Shown piece after piece: positions 1 through 8,023 of a DNA stretch of 64,000 nt (position 1 is its first letter; each line of letters opens with the position of its first letter). The notes under the pieces are model-generated. The model worked only from the letters and a program-made list of their open reading frames with translations. It searched no databases and was not told the DNA's origin. The translations under genes were made by a program, and so were the position numbers. The DNA comes from Streptococcus suis (GTDB lineage Bacteria > Bacillota > Bacilli > Lactobacillales > Streptococcaceae), in the NCBI GenBank assembly GCA_002831545.1, contig CP025095.1, forward strand, positions 62,001 to 126,000. Direction: 5' to 3'.

Positions 1-1
1 A

Positions 2-502
2 ACATCTTTGGTTTTATTTAGCTCCAGTCAATTTTTACAGCTAGCCTACCTATTTTCTATTATGGTTGGAATGCCAGTAGGGTTTATTCTACTTCCATCT
101 ATGTTAACCAAACGTTACCAGCTTTGTCAGGAGCTATCGGAAGTGAAGTTCAGTTGGAAAAGCTTCGTTTTGCTGGCTATTGCAATTTTCTTGGTCAATT
201 TCTGGTTTATTCAGAGTGATGAGTATGTGAATCAATTTATTATTGCGACTTGTGAAGAATTCTTGTTCCGTTATCTTATCTATCGTATTCTAAAAAGTGA
301 ATACCCTACTTGGCTATCTATGTTGGTCGCTTCTCTCTTGTTTGGAGTTCTGCTACACATGAATTATCCCTTGCTGGATAATCTATTAATCCGAACTCCA
401 CTAGGTTTATTGTTCTCTGTGTTAGCTACTCGTTTTGGTTTGCAGTATGCTATCGGAGGACATTGGTTATACAATCTGTTAGTTTCGAGATTTCCATTTT
501 AA
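2..502 (+). CDS. CPBP-family intramembrane protease-like protein (5' end outside window)
   Basis: Membrane protein of the CPBP/Abi family, a group of putative intramembrane metalloproteases that includes CAAX prenyl endopeptidases and bacteriocin-immunity proteins. The reading frame is open from the window edge, so the true start may lie upstream; the first possible start seen is TTG at 8. Counting from there, the family signature is present: EEFLFR at residues 83-88 (catalytic glutamates and arginine), a histidine in FGVLLH near 117, and GHWLYN near 152-156. Several hydrophobic segments are visible. It heads a tightly packed same-strand cluster with ABC transporters, which suggests peptide processing or self-protection, but that is inference. 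Substrate unknown. Confidence 0.8.
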   Translation, partial: TSLVLFSSSQFLQLAYLFSIMVGMPVGFILLPSMLTKRYQLCQELSEVKFSWKSFVLLAIAIFLVNFWFIQSDEYVNQFIIATCEEFLFRYLIYRILKSEYPTWLSMLVASLLFGVLLHMNYPLLDNLLIRTPLGLLFSVLATRFGLQYAIGGHWLYNLLVSRFPF

Positions 503-513
503 TTGTGAGGGTC

Positions 514-945
514 ATGATGATATTTATTCTATTATTGAGTCTATTTTATATTTGTTTGACAGTTGCTAGTTCGCAACTATTGCTAAGTCTCTCTGTTCCT
601 GTTTTATTGTTGTTGACTTATTTGCTACCGCCCATTGTCAATTCAATCTGTATGGGATTACAAAAGACTGAGTCTTGGAAAGCATGGTCAGCGGGCATTT
701 TTCCAACAATGTCAATGATATTTTATGCCGCTTTTGCCTACCTTACGAGTAGCAATGGTCAGTGGGCTCAGTTTGCTCAACTGCATACAGTTTCAGATGA
801 TGTCATGAGTGTCGAGCTGGCAGGAGAATTGTTAGTTCCATCACAAATGCTATTTGTTGCCGTACTATATTATGGTGCAGCTATTGCCACTTATTTTATT
901 CAGCAGGCAGGTCGTAAGAAAGAAAAAGGAGTTACTTATGCTTAA
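514..945 (+). CDS. small hydrophobic membrane protein
   Basis: About 143 residues, almost wholly hydrophobic, with four or so predicted membrane spans and a short lysine/arginine-rich C-terminal tail. I do not recognise the family. The ATG at 514 is chosen because a GTGAGG ribosome-binding site lies just upstream and it starts 11 bp after the previous stop; earlier in-frame starts would overlap the CPBP gene. Its end overlaps the following ABC ATPase start by 8 bp, so translation of the two is probably coupled. By position it may be a permease partner or immunity-type membrane protein of the neighbouring ABC system. No catalytic motif is visible. Confidence 0.7.
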   Translation: MMIFILLLSLFYICLTVASSQLLLSLSVPVLLLLTYLLPPIVNSICMGLQKTESWKAWSAGIFPTMSMIFYAAFAYLTSSNGQWAQFAQLHTVSDDVMSVELAGELLVPSQMLFVAVLYYGAAIATYFIQQAGRKKEKGVTYA

Positions 946-1810
946 AATCAATCATTTATCAAAACAGTTTGCAGGAAACGAATTTTACTCACTAAAAGAT
1001 GTGAGTTTGGAGATCAATAAGGGCGAGATAGTTGGTCTGATTGGGAAAAACGGAGCTGGAAAATCCACACTCATGAAACTAATGGCTAAGTCCCTAAAAC
1101 CAAGTTCGGGAACCATTACATATAAGGGTACGGATATTTTTAGTCAGGATAATTTGTTAGCAGACTTTGGAATTATGATCGATCCAGTCTTCTATCCAGA
1201 AATGACTGTTATGGACAACCTCAAGTTTTATTTGGACTTGCATGGGAAAAAAGACCTCTATCCAAATATTGAGAAGACTTTGAAATTGGTAGAATTATGG
1301 GAAGCTCGCAATCGGAAACCCAAGGGATTCTCGTTTGGTATGAAACAACGGACTGCTTTGGCGATTGCCTTGGTTGCGGAGCCAGATTTCCTTATCTTAG
1401 ATGAGCCTTTTGTGGGCTTGGACCCGATTGGTGTTCAGAAATTGATTGATATCTTGAAGCAGTGGTCTAGTGAGCGACAAATTTCCATGCTGATTTCGAG
1501 TCACCAACTAGGTGAGTTGGAGGCCTTGTGCAGCCGCTATGTCTATATCGAATCGGGAGAATTGGCAGAGGCTTTTGAAGGCAAATCTCATCCAAGTGTG
1601 CTCGTGCAGTTGGACACAACTAAAAACCTAGATTCTGTAGAGGCTTTGCTCAATGACCATGTGGTGCTAGAGGGGGAAGTGCTAGAGATTTCCACTGCCA
1701 CGCCTACAAGTGAGCTAAATCAGATTTTTGGTGTGTTGGCTCGTCAAGAATTGATTGTGAAATTAGAAGTGAAAGAGAATCACTTGAAAGAAATCTTTAC
1801 GAAAGGGTAG
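938..1810 (+). CDS. ABC transporter ATP-binding protein
   Basis: Soluble nucleotide-binding subunit of an ABC transporter, 290 residues. Walker A GKNGAGKST lies near residues 37-45, a degenerate signature FSFGMKQR near 132, and Walker B FLILDEPFVGLDP near 150-162, followed by the switch histidine region SSHQLGELE. The single ATPase domain with a C-terminal extension of about 80 residues is typical of ABC-2 type exporters (the BcrA/CcmA-like group used for antibiotics, lantibiotics or polysaccharides). ATG 938 is preferred over the upstream in-frame start because a AAAGGAG site precedes it. The next gene, a six-span permease, follows immediately and is the obvious partner. Substrate not determinable from sequence. 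Confidence 0.93.
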   Translation: MLKINHLSKQFAGNEFYSLKDVSLEINKGEIVGLIGKNGAGKSTLMKLMAKSLKPSSGTITYKGTDIFSQDNLLADFGIMIDPVFYPEMTVMDNLKFYLDLHGKKDLYPNIEKTLKLVELWEARNRKPKGFSFGMKQRTALAIALVAEPDFLILDEPFVGLDPIGVQKLIDILKQWSSERQISMLISSHQLGELEALCSRYVYIESGELAEAFEGKSHPSVLVQLDTTKNLDSVEALLNDHVVLEGEVLEISTATPTSELNQIFGVLARQELIVKLEVKENHLKEIFTKG

Positions 1811-1815
1811 TGAGT

Positions 1816-2589
1816 ATGAAACAGATTTTTCCAGCTGTCTTTAGAACGATTTGGAAGCGAAAGGAGACGCAGATTTATCTCCTGTTCACTTTGTTTCCTT
1901 TTATCTATCTAGTCACTTCATTTATTGAAGGGTCGAATTTTATGCAGATTCATGCTGGTGAGGGCTATAAAGTCAGCCTTGTTGCCTTTACGAATATGAT
2001 GGTGAGCTCAGCAGATAGTTTCATTCTTCCTAGTTTGACCCTGTATTTCTTGGCTATATCTGTCTTTAGGAAAGAAGTAGATGAACATACCATGTTTTTG
2101 TATCGGGATCTTGGGCGGAAGCAGATTTTCTGGTCTAAATATCTTGGTCTACTAGCAACAATTGTTATTTTCTATGGTTTCTTCTTTGTAACCTCTGCAT
2201 TTGTACATTATGTTCGGGTAATCCATCTGCCTTTTGGTAGTCCAGCTGTTTTTGATGTTAGCTTAGCAGAGAGCCTGGGTAATGTATTTGGTATTGTTGC
2301 CTATCTATTGAAAGATATTCTCTCAGTTAGTTTGGCAACTGCTCTTTGCCTATATTTGAAAAACATTACCACAATGATTATAGGATTTTTGGTAACGATT
2401 ACGATGATGATTTTAGCAGTTATTGGCGGTCCAATCGCTATGCTTTTTCCAACTAGTTATGTAGCTTTGGCCAACGAAGGTCTTACAGGAGCGGGGCTGG
2501 CTTACTTGGGCGCTATTGGTGTAACGCTTGTTTACGTACTCGTATTTACTAAAATTGCTGCGAAAAAATTCAAGAATTTGGAGTTCTAG
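1816..2589 (+). CDS. ABC-2 type transporter permease
   Basis: Polytopic membrane protein of 257 residues with about six hydrophobic spans, consistent with the permease of an ABC-2 exporter. The ATG at 1816 has a GAAAGG site about nine bases upstream; a GTG at 1810 is an alternative start that would overlap the stop of the ATPase gene. It follows the ATPase without a gap and precedes the fused exporter by 2 bp, so all are likely one transcript. Sequence alone does not indicate what is exported. No frameshift or truncation seen. Confidence 0.85.
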   Translation: MKQIFPAVFRTIWKRKETQIYLLFTLFPFIYLVTSFIEGSNFMQIHAGEGYKVSLVAFTNMMVSSADSFILPSLTLYFLAISVFRKEVDEHTMFLYRDLGRKQIFWSKYLGLLATIVIFYGFFFVTSAFVHYVRVIHLPFGSPAVFDVSLAESLGNVFGIVAYLLKDILSVSLATALCLYLKNITTMIIGFLVTITMMILAVIGGPIAMLFPTSYVALANEGLTGAGLAYLGAIGVTLVYVLVFTKIAAKKFKNLEF

Positions 2590-2591
2590 TT

Positions 2592-4304
2592 ATGAATAAA
2601 AGACTCGTCGGAGTGTTGTTGAAGTCGCTCAATAAAACGATGTTCTTGTTTGGGATAGTTCTGAGTGCACTTGGGGTTGGAATGGGTTTGTTCCTGCCCC
2701 AGTTTATTGGTAGGTTGCTAGATCAAACCTATTTGAGCAATCTATTAACACGGCCAGAATTGCTGGCAGGTTTCATCCTTTTCTTTGTATCGGTCTATGC
2801 AGTACAGGCTCTATCTAATTATTTCATAGGGCGTAGTGGTAGTAATGCACTCAAACGGTTGCAACAATATATTTATGAATCCTTGTTGACTACATCTGTA
2901 AAGGACTTGGATCAGTACCAATCAGGCGATCTTGCTAGTCGTTTGACCAATGATATGTCGGTTGTTCTGAACTTCATCACCGTTATTCTTCCAAATTTCT
3001 TGATGAATGGTTTGATGGTTATGGGGTCAATTTATTTTCTGTGGACCATCAGTCCGTGGCTCACGGGTCTTAGTCTCTTCTTGCTTCCTATGTTGTCAAT
3101 GGTTATGATTCCAATGAATCAGCGGTTGGAGGGTTACTACTCTGCTTATCAAGAGGGATTAGGGCAGGTTTCTAGTAGAATTAGTCATAAATTTACAACG
3201 ATTCGTTTGATGAAGGCATTTCAGGGAGAAAAGCATGAACAGCGAGAGATGGGCAAGTCTTTTCAGTATCTGTCACAAACCTTTGAGAAAATGATTAGAC
3301 TGTCAGCGGTCCAACATGCCTTGGTTAGTAGCTTGATGACAGGATTTATTATCCTGATGTTACTTATAGCGGGGATAGAAGTAACCAAGGGAGTAATGAC
3401 CATGGCTACCTTGACCACCTTTGTATTGTACATGATGCAATTGATTGATCCAGTAACAGATATTGCTGCTTCCCTAAATGAACTGACGGAGTTTCATGCA
3501 GTGTCTAAACGTTTGGTAGAATTGCTGGAACTGAATAAGGAAGAACAGGAAGATACAGAGTTGGTTGATGCTGCTAGTATCCAATTGGAAAATGTTCGGT
3601 TCTCCTATCATACAGATCCGGTTTTGAATGGAGTATCGGTTAGAATTCCTGAAGGAGCTCACGTGGCGATTGTTGGGCCAAGCGGAGCCGGAAAGTCAAC
3701 GATTTTTTCTTTGCTGATGAAATACTATCAAGACTATCAAGGAGAGATTCGGATTGGTCAACAATGCTTAAGTGATATTTCAACCAAGGAGATGAGAAGG
3801 TTGATTTCCTTTATACCACAAGACAATACGCTCTTCCATGGAACGATTAGAGAAAATCTATTGTATGGAAAGAACGAGTCTGTGTCAGAAGAGCGTATTG
3901 CTTATATTCTCAAGGAGTTGGGATTGTCTCCTTTAGTAGCTGAGTTGGAAGATGGTTTAGATACTCGGATTTCAGAAAATGGGACAGGTTTGTCGGAAGG
4001 CCAAAAACAACGGTTTAGCATTGCGAGAGCCTTGCTGCTAGAACATCCGATTTATTTGTTAGATGAGGCGACAGCAAGTTTAGATACTGTCACAGAACGT
4101 GTCATTAGTAAAGCGATTGACCGGTTAACAGCTGGCAAAACAAGGCTAACCATTGCTCACCGTTTGCATACGGTGCGTGAAGCAGATGCTATTCTGGTCT
4201 TAGATAAAAACGGACAAGTGGCTGACTACGGTCATCACCAGCAGTTAGTGATACGAAGTCATTTGTATAATGATTTTCTAAAAAACTTACCAAATGCAAG
4301 TTAG
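2592..4304 (+). CDS. ABC exporter, fused membrane and ATPase domains
   Basis: Half-transporter of 570 residues. An N-terminal six-helix exporter domain (about residues 15-310) is followed by a nucleotide-binding domain. Walker A GPSGAGKST is near 362-370, the signature LSEGQKQR near 466-473, Walker B IYLLDEATASLD near 486-497, and the H-loop in TIAHRLHT. This is the MsbA/LmrA/multidrug architecture and should work as a dimer. No N-terminal C39 peptidase domain is present, so it is not a classical double-glycine bacteriocin processor. It begins 2 bp after the ABC-2 permease and ends the cluster at a terminator. Possible roles are drug or peptide export or immunity. Confidence 0.92.
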   Translation: MNKRLVGVLLKSLNKTMFLFGIVLSALGVGMGLFLPQFIGRLLDQTYLSNLLTRPELLAGFILFFVSVYAVQALSNYFIGRSGSNALKRLQQYIYESLLTTSVKDLDQYQSGDLASRLTNDMSVVLNFITVILPNFLMNGLMVMGSIYFLWTISPWLTGLSLFLLPMLSMVMIPMNQRLEGYYSAYQEGLGQVSSRISHKFTTIRLMKAFQGEKHEQREMGKSFQYLSQTFEKMIRLSAVQHALVSSLMTGFIILMLLIAGIEVTKGVMTMATLTTFVLYMMQLIDPVTDIAASLNELTEFHAVSKRLVELLELNKEEQEDTELVDAASIQLENVRFSYHTDPVLNGVSVRIPEGAHVAIVGPSGAGKSTIFSLLMKYYQDYQGEIRIGQQCLSDISTKEMRRLISFIPQDNTLFHGTIRENLLYGKNESVSEERIAYILKELGLSPLVAELEDGLDTRISENGTGLSEGQKQRFSIARALLLEHPIYLLDEATASLDTVTERVISKAIDRLTAGKTRLTIAHRLHTVREADAILVLDKNGQVADYGHHQQLVIRSHLYNDFLKNLPNAS

Positions 4305-4309
4305 TAAGG

Positions 4310-4342
4310 CAGGGGTCGATAGCTCCTGTTCTTATTTTTTTA
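4310..4342 (+). terminator. intrinsic terminator after the ABC cluster
   Basis: An imperfect stem (CAGGGGT pairing with AGCTCCTG, including G-T pairs) is followed by CTTATTTTTTTA, six bases after the exporter stop codon. Confidence 0.65.
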
Positions 4343-4549
4343 TACTCTTCGAAAATCAAACTCAGCCGTTGTTGACTTGATTTGATGGCTGAAAAGCTCC
4401 TGAGGAGGTTTTCAGCCTGTTCCCTTGAAATATAAAAGGAACAGAGTTCTATCTGCATAAGTAGAAACGAACTACGTTCGCTCTATCTCCAACCTCCAAA
4501 GGTTTCCCAAACCTTTGGAGCTAGCCTGATTTTGATTTTCATTGAGTAT
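4341..4549. repeat. BOX-like intergenic repeat, about 210 bp
   Basis: The left end TACTCTTCGAAAATCAAA and the reverse complement of the right end (AATACTCAATGAAAATCAAA) form a terminal inverted repeat. The two ends match the remembered outer ends of the pneumococcal BOX element (boxA start, boxC end). The interior holds further inverted segments such as CCAAAGGTTTCCCAAACCTTTGG. The element sits between the ABC cluster terminator and the MerR promoter and has no gene. Family assignment rests on memory of BOX consensus ends. Confidence 0.65.
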
Positions 4550-4570
4550 TATTTAATTTTTCAAAAATCC

Positions 4571-4601
4571 TTGACTCATCCCTAGGGGGATAGTGTATGC
4601 T
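4571..4601 (+). promoter_or_regulatory. MerR-type promoter with 19-bp spacer
   Basis: A TTGACT -35 (4571-4576) and TATGCT -10 (4596-4601) are separated by 19 bp. The spacer carries the dyad CCCTAGGGGG. An over-long spacer with a centred dyad is the hallmark of promoters activated by MerR-family proteins that untwist the DNA, so the downstream MerR gene probably controls itself. Confidence 0.75.
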
Positions 4602-4630
4602 AGGACTATCAAAACAGATGGAGGTTGCTT

Positions 4631-5899
4631 ATGCAGGTCAAAGATGTGGAGAAGTTGACAGGCTTGTCAACCAAGGCGATTCGGCTATATGAAGAAAAGG
4701 GCTTGATTGAAGTGGCGAGAAATCCACTCAACGACTACCGTGATTATTCAGAGGAAAATGTGCGGCAGCTCCGCTTGATTAAGTTGCTCCGCTATTTTGA
4801 ATGCTCTCTAGCAGAGATTACGGCCCTCCTAGCCTTGCCAGAGGAGGACTTGCAGTCAGCCTTGCGTGAGAAAAAGCGGGGAATCAACCAGCAAGCAGAA
4901 GAGTTGACAGACAAGGTTGATTTGCTGGACCAGGTGGTCAAGGAAATGGGCAAGAAAGAGGATTGGTTGGAAGAAGCACAGGACTCCATTGCCTTTGTGG
5001 AAAGTGGTGAATTTCAAGACTTCAAACAAGATTTAGAAGATGCCTTGTTGCCAAGTATTTGGATGACTTTCTTACAGACCTTGATGGCATCAGGTCCCAT
5101 CCTCTGGCTATTTACCCGCATCCAACAAGGTCGGCAGGAAAACCTTTTCTTATTAGCAGTGGTTTCCCTGCTAGCAACCGCTTGGATAACGCTTATCTGG
5201 CGAGACTACCTCGTAACCTGGTGGAAATATCGAGACAAGGTTCGTCAGAAGAATCGTAGTCAGGCCTGGTGGATTCCGATTGGTCTTATCTCCCTCGTAG
5301 GTGGGATTGCCTACTTTGTCCTTGTCGGCTGGTTGACCGAAAGATTTTTCCTACCAAGCGATTGGCTCTTCTATGAGTATTCGACTGGTCTGGGCGAGGT
5401 TGCTATATTTTTTATCATGGCTTTTCTCATTTTTCTTTTGGGAAAACTGGCGAGGCTGGTGAAGTTATCTTGGAAATACGGCTTGGGTCTGGCAGGCGGT
5501 TGTATCCTATTGACCGCTCTGCTGATTTCTACCACAGCAGCGGTGACCAAAGATCAGATTATCGACATCAATCTGCTGGCTCCGTCCAAGGAATATCTTT
5601 ACAGCGATGTCAAGTCTGTCTGGACAGGCTTTGGGAACAAGCTAGTGACAGTGAACAGGGCTGAAAGGCAAGGGGAATTTAGCTATCAAATTCAACTGGA
5701 TGGGAAAAAGATTGTGTTTATGCAACCAGCTGTTAATCAGAACTTGATCCCTGACGATACCTATATCGAGTTAGAGGAGTTTGATTGGCAGTTGATGAAT
5801 CTGGAAATTCCCAAAGAAAGTTCAACAGAAGGCAGTCAGTACAACGATTTAGATTCGCACTACCTAGAGCGATTTTTGCGAATAGTGGAAAATAAATAA
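4631..5899 (+). CDS. MerR-family regulator with membrane-spanning C-terminal half
   Basis: 422 residues. The N-terminal 70 residues are a MerR winged helix (QVKDVEKLTGLSTKAIRLYEE), followed by a charged helical linker (about 75-125). The rest holds about four hydrophobic spans (roughly residues 145-165, 173-192, 217-240, 260-300) and a hydrophilic C-terminal domain of about 100 residues. Classic MerR proteins are about 130-270 residues and soluble; this one appears to be a one-component, membrane-anchored sensor whose C-terminal part may face outward. ATG 4631 is chosen over TTG 4625 because GGAGG lies six bases upstream. It stands alone behind its own MerR-type promoter. Ligand unknown. Confidence 0.85.
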   Translation: MQVKDVEKLTGLSTKAIRLYEEKGLIEVARNPLNDYRDYSEENVRQLRLIKLLRYFECSLAEITALLALPEEDLQSALREKKRGINQQAEELTDKVDLLDQVVKEMGKKEDWLEEAQDSIAFVESGEFQDFKQDLEDALLPSIWMTFLQTLMASGPILWLFTRIQQGRQENLFLLAVVSLLATAWITLIWRDYLVTWWKYRDKVRQKNRSQAWWIPIGLISLVGGIAYFVLVGWLTERFFLPSDWLFYEYSTGLGEVAIFFIMAFLIFLLGKLARLVKLSWKYGLGLAGGCILLTALLISTTAAVTKDQIIDINLLAPSKEYLYSDVKSVWTGFGNKLVTVNRAERQGEFSYQIQLDGKKIVFMQPAVNQNLIPDDTYIELEEFDWQLMNLEIPKESSTEGSQYNDLDSHYLERFLRIVENK

Positions 5900-5924
5900 A
5901 ATGAATTCTGTTTTAGTTTCCCTT

Positions 5925-6030
5925 AAGCTTGGCGAGTTATACTATATCCAAGCTAGAAATAGCAGAAATACTTTTCACCTAAAGGTGTCCCTAGCTCTAA
6001 GTCGCAAGCGACAAGAGCTAGGTATCATAT
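5925..6030. repeat. hairpin-rich intergenic sequence
   Basis: Three consecutive stem-loops fill the space between the merR-type gene and ruvB: AGCTTGG/CCAAGCT, CACCT/AGGTG, and CCTAGCTCT/AGAGCTAGG (5990-6022). None is followed by a strong T run. It may be a decayed repeat element. Confidence 0.45.
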
Positions 6031-6041
6031 AATCTCCTGAG

Positions 6042-6077
6042 AATACTGGACTCATTGAGTCTGGTATTTTCATTTTG
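6042..6077. terminator. terminator immediately upstream of ruvB
   Basis: Inverted repeat AATACTGGACTCA / TTGAGTCTGGTATT followed by TTCATTTT. It would insulate ruvB from upstream transcription; the ruvB -10 element begins right after it. Confidence 0.6.
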
Positions 6078-6086
6078 TGCTATAAT
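6078..6086 (+). promoter_or_regulatory. extended -10 promoter of leaderless ruvB
   Basis: TGCTATAAT is a perfect extended -10. Only six bases (GGTTTC) separate it from the ruvB ATG, so the expected transcription start coincides with the start codon and there is no room for a ribosome-binding site. Confidence 0.7.
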
Positions 6087-6092
6087 GGTTTC

Positions 6093-7094
6093 ATGACAAA
6101 TCGAATTTTAGATATGGAACAAATGCAGGACGAGGAGTATGTTGAGCGTACCCTGCGTCCACAGAAATTAAATGAATACATCGGTCAGGACAAGGTTAAG
6201 GACCAGCTGAAAATCTTTATCGAAGCAGCCAAGCTCCGTGATGAAGCCTTGGATCATACGCTTCTTTTTGGCCCTCCAGGTTTGGGAAAGACCACCATGG
6301 CCTTTGTTATTGCCAACGAATTGGGGGTCAACATTAAGCAGACCAGTGGTCCTGTTATTGAAAAAGCAGGTGACTTGGTGGCCCTTCTCAACGACTTGGA
6401 GCCTGGCGACGTCCTTTTTATCGATGAAATCCACCGTATGCCCATGGCGGTCGAGGAAATTCTCTACTCTGCTATGGAGGATTTCTACATCGACATTATG
6501 ATTGGAGCAGGGGAGGCCAGTCGCTCCGTGCATTTGGAGTTGCCACCTTTTACTCTGATTGGAGCGACCACTCGTGCGGGTATGCTGTCCAATCCTCTGC
6601 GGGCCCGTTTTGGTATTACCGGTCACATGGAATACTATGAACTGGCTGATTTGACGGAGATTGTCGAGCGGACAGCGGATATCTTTGATATGGAGATTAC
6701 TCATGAAGCCGCTATCGAGCTGGCTCGTCGGTCTCGTGGAACTCCCCGTATCGCCAACCGTCTGCTCAAGCGGGTGCGGGATTTCGCACAGATTATGGGT
6801 GACGGCCTGATTGACGACACCATTACGGATAAGGCCTTGACTATGTTGGATGTGGACCGCGAGGGGCTGGACTATGTGGACCAGAAGATTCTCCGTACCA
6901 TGATTGAGATGTACGGTGGCGGTCCTGTCGGTCTCAACACCCTGTCGGTTAATATCGCCGAGGAGCGTGAGACGGTGGAGGACATGTACGAGCCTTACCT
7001 GATTCAGCAGGGCTTCCTCATGCGGACACGGACGGGGCGGGTTGCTACAGCCAAGGCCTACGAGCACTTGGGTTATCCCTATACGGAAAAATAA
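6093..7094 (+). CDS. ruvB: Holliday junction branch migration helicase RuvB
   Basis: AAA+ motor of the RuvAB complex, which drives branch migration of Holliday junctions in recombinational repair; a hexamer in the cytoplasm. 333 residues, the normal length. Walker [10 protein letters not shown] is near residue 60, Walker B LFIDEIHR near 109, sensor region GATTRAG and the arginine-rich [19 protein letters not shown] motif are intact, and the C-terminal winged-helix domain is complete. ATG 6093 is chosen because it matches the family N-terminus; it lacks a Shine-Dalgarno and lies six bases after the -10, implying leaderless translation. ruvA is encoded separately about 11 kb downstream, as usual in streptococci. 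Confidence 0.97.
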   Translation: MTNRILDMEQMQDEEYVERTLRPQKLNEYIGQDKVKDQLKIFIEAAKLRDEALDHTLLFGPPGLGKTTMAFVIANELGVNIKQTSGPVIEKAGDLVALLNDLEPGDVLFIDEIHRMPMAVEEILYSAMEDFYIDIMIGAGEASRSVHLELPPFTLIGATTRAGMLSNPLRARFGITGHMEYYELADLTEIVERTADIFDMEITHEAAIELARRSRGTPRIANRLLKRVRDFAQIMGDGLIDDTITDKALTMLDVDREGLDYVDQKILRTMIEMYGGGPVGLNTLSVNIAEERETVEDMYEPYLIQQGFLMRTRTGRVATAKAYEHLGYPYTEK

Positions 7095-7161
7095 TGGCAG
7101 AGCAGATGAGATGAGTAACAAACTTATTGCGATTACAAATCAATTTAGGAATGGAGATAAG

Positions 7162-7776
7162 ATGACACCGACATTTATTTGGGATTTGGATGGAACGCTC
7201 TTGGATTCTTATGAGGCGATATTGGCTGGAATCCAAGAAACCTATGAACAATACAAACTTCCTTATGACCGTGAGGAAGTCAAACAATTTATACTGCGCT
7301 ATTCTGTCAAGGACTTGCTGGTGCGCGATGCAGACAAATACGGTCTGGATAGCGATGAACTCAATTGCGTGCGTGCAACCTCCCTGAAGGAGAAAAATAC
7401 GCAAATTCCCTTGATGGCTGGTGCGCGTGAAATTCTGGACTGGACAGCAGAGAAAGGAATTCAAAATTTTGTTTATACACACAAGAGTGACAATGCTTTT
7501 CAGGTTTTGGAGGATTTGGGTGTTCGTCACCATTTCACAGAAATCTTGACCAGCGATTCTGGTTTTGCTCGCAAACCAAGTCCAGAAGCTCTGCTATTTC
7601 TCATAGACAAATACGGACTGGATAGGGAAAATACCTACTATATCGGCGACCGTCTGCTCGATGTAGAGACTGCTGTTAATGCGGGGATTCATAGCATCAA
7701 CCTGCAAATTGATGGTGTGGAGCAGAATTGGAAGATTGAACATTTGGTGGATATTAAGGAAAAGTTTAAAGTGTAG
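7162..7776 (+). CDS. HAD-superfamily phosphatase (phosphoglycolate phosphatase-like)
   Basis: 204 residues. Motif I WDLDGTLLDS (residues 7-16) gives the nucleophile and general acid/base aspartates. Motif II is VYTHKSD, the conserved lysine is in FARKPSPEAL, and motif III is YYIGDRLLDVETA. An alpha-helical cap lies between motifs I and II, as in subclass IA (Gph/beta-phosphoglucomutase type). Substrate cannot be assigned. ATG 7162 is preferred over ATG 7111 because ATGGAGAT supplies a Shine-Dalgarno and motif I then sits at the usual distance from the N-terminus. It follows ruvB by 67 bp, probably on the same transcript. Confidence 0.88.
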   Translation: MTPTFIWDLDGTLLDSYEAILAGIQETYEQYKLPYDREEVKQFILRYSVKDLLVRDADKYGLDSDELNCVRATSLKEKNTQIPLMAGAREILDWTAEKGIQNFVYTHKSDNAFQVLEDLGVRHHFTEILTSDSGFARKPSPEALLFLIDKYGLDRENTYYIGDRLLDVETAVNAGIHSINLQIDGVEQNWKIEHLVDIKEKFKV

Positions 7777-7967
7777 ATATAGCTAGTAACTATGGCAAGT
7801 CATGAAAATATTCAATTAGTCATCTATAGCAAGTTTTGATACACTATATAGGTAAAGCGAAAAACTGAGGTTATCGGTGAAAGATAAGAAATTCGAATAA
7901 TCGGGGAAGGCAGCACGAAATAGTCAGTATGTAAATATACAATTTTTTTCAGAACGAAATGAAACCG

Positions 7968-7996
7968 TTTACAAAACGTAAGTTTTTTGTTATAAT
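7968..7996 (+). promoter_or_regulatory. promoter of the first regulator gene in the array
   Basis: TTTACA (7968-7973), 17-bp spacer, TATAAT (7991-7996). The 190 bases before it (7777-7967) contain no gene that I can support. The leader from here to the ATG (AGTATATTCGGAGGTAT) is repeated almost unchanged in front of the other three regulator genes. Confidence 0.65.
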
Positions 7997-8023
7997 GAAT
8001 AAAAGTATATTCGGAGGTATCTT

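Noticed and set aside
4189..4458. 89-codon minus-strand frame over the exporter end
   Set aside because: Most of it overlaps the exporter gene, its terminator and the BOX-like repeat.
6168..7121. 317-codon frame antisense to ruvB
   Set aside because: It is a reverse-strand shadow of a highly conserved gene. It has no start signal and its composition follows the ruvB codons.
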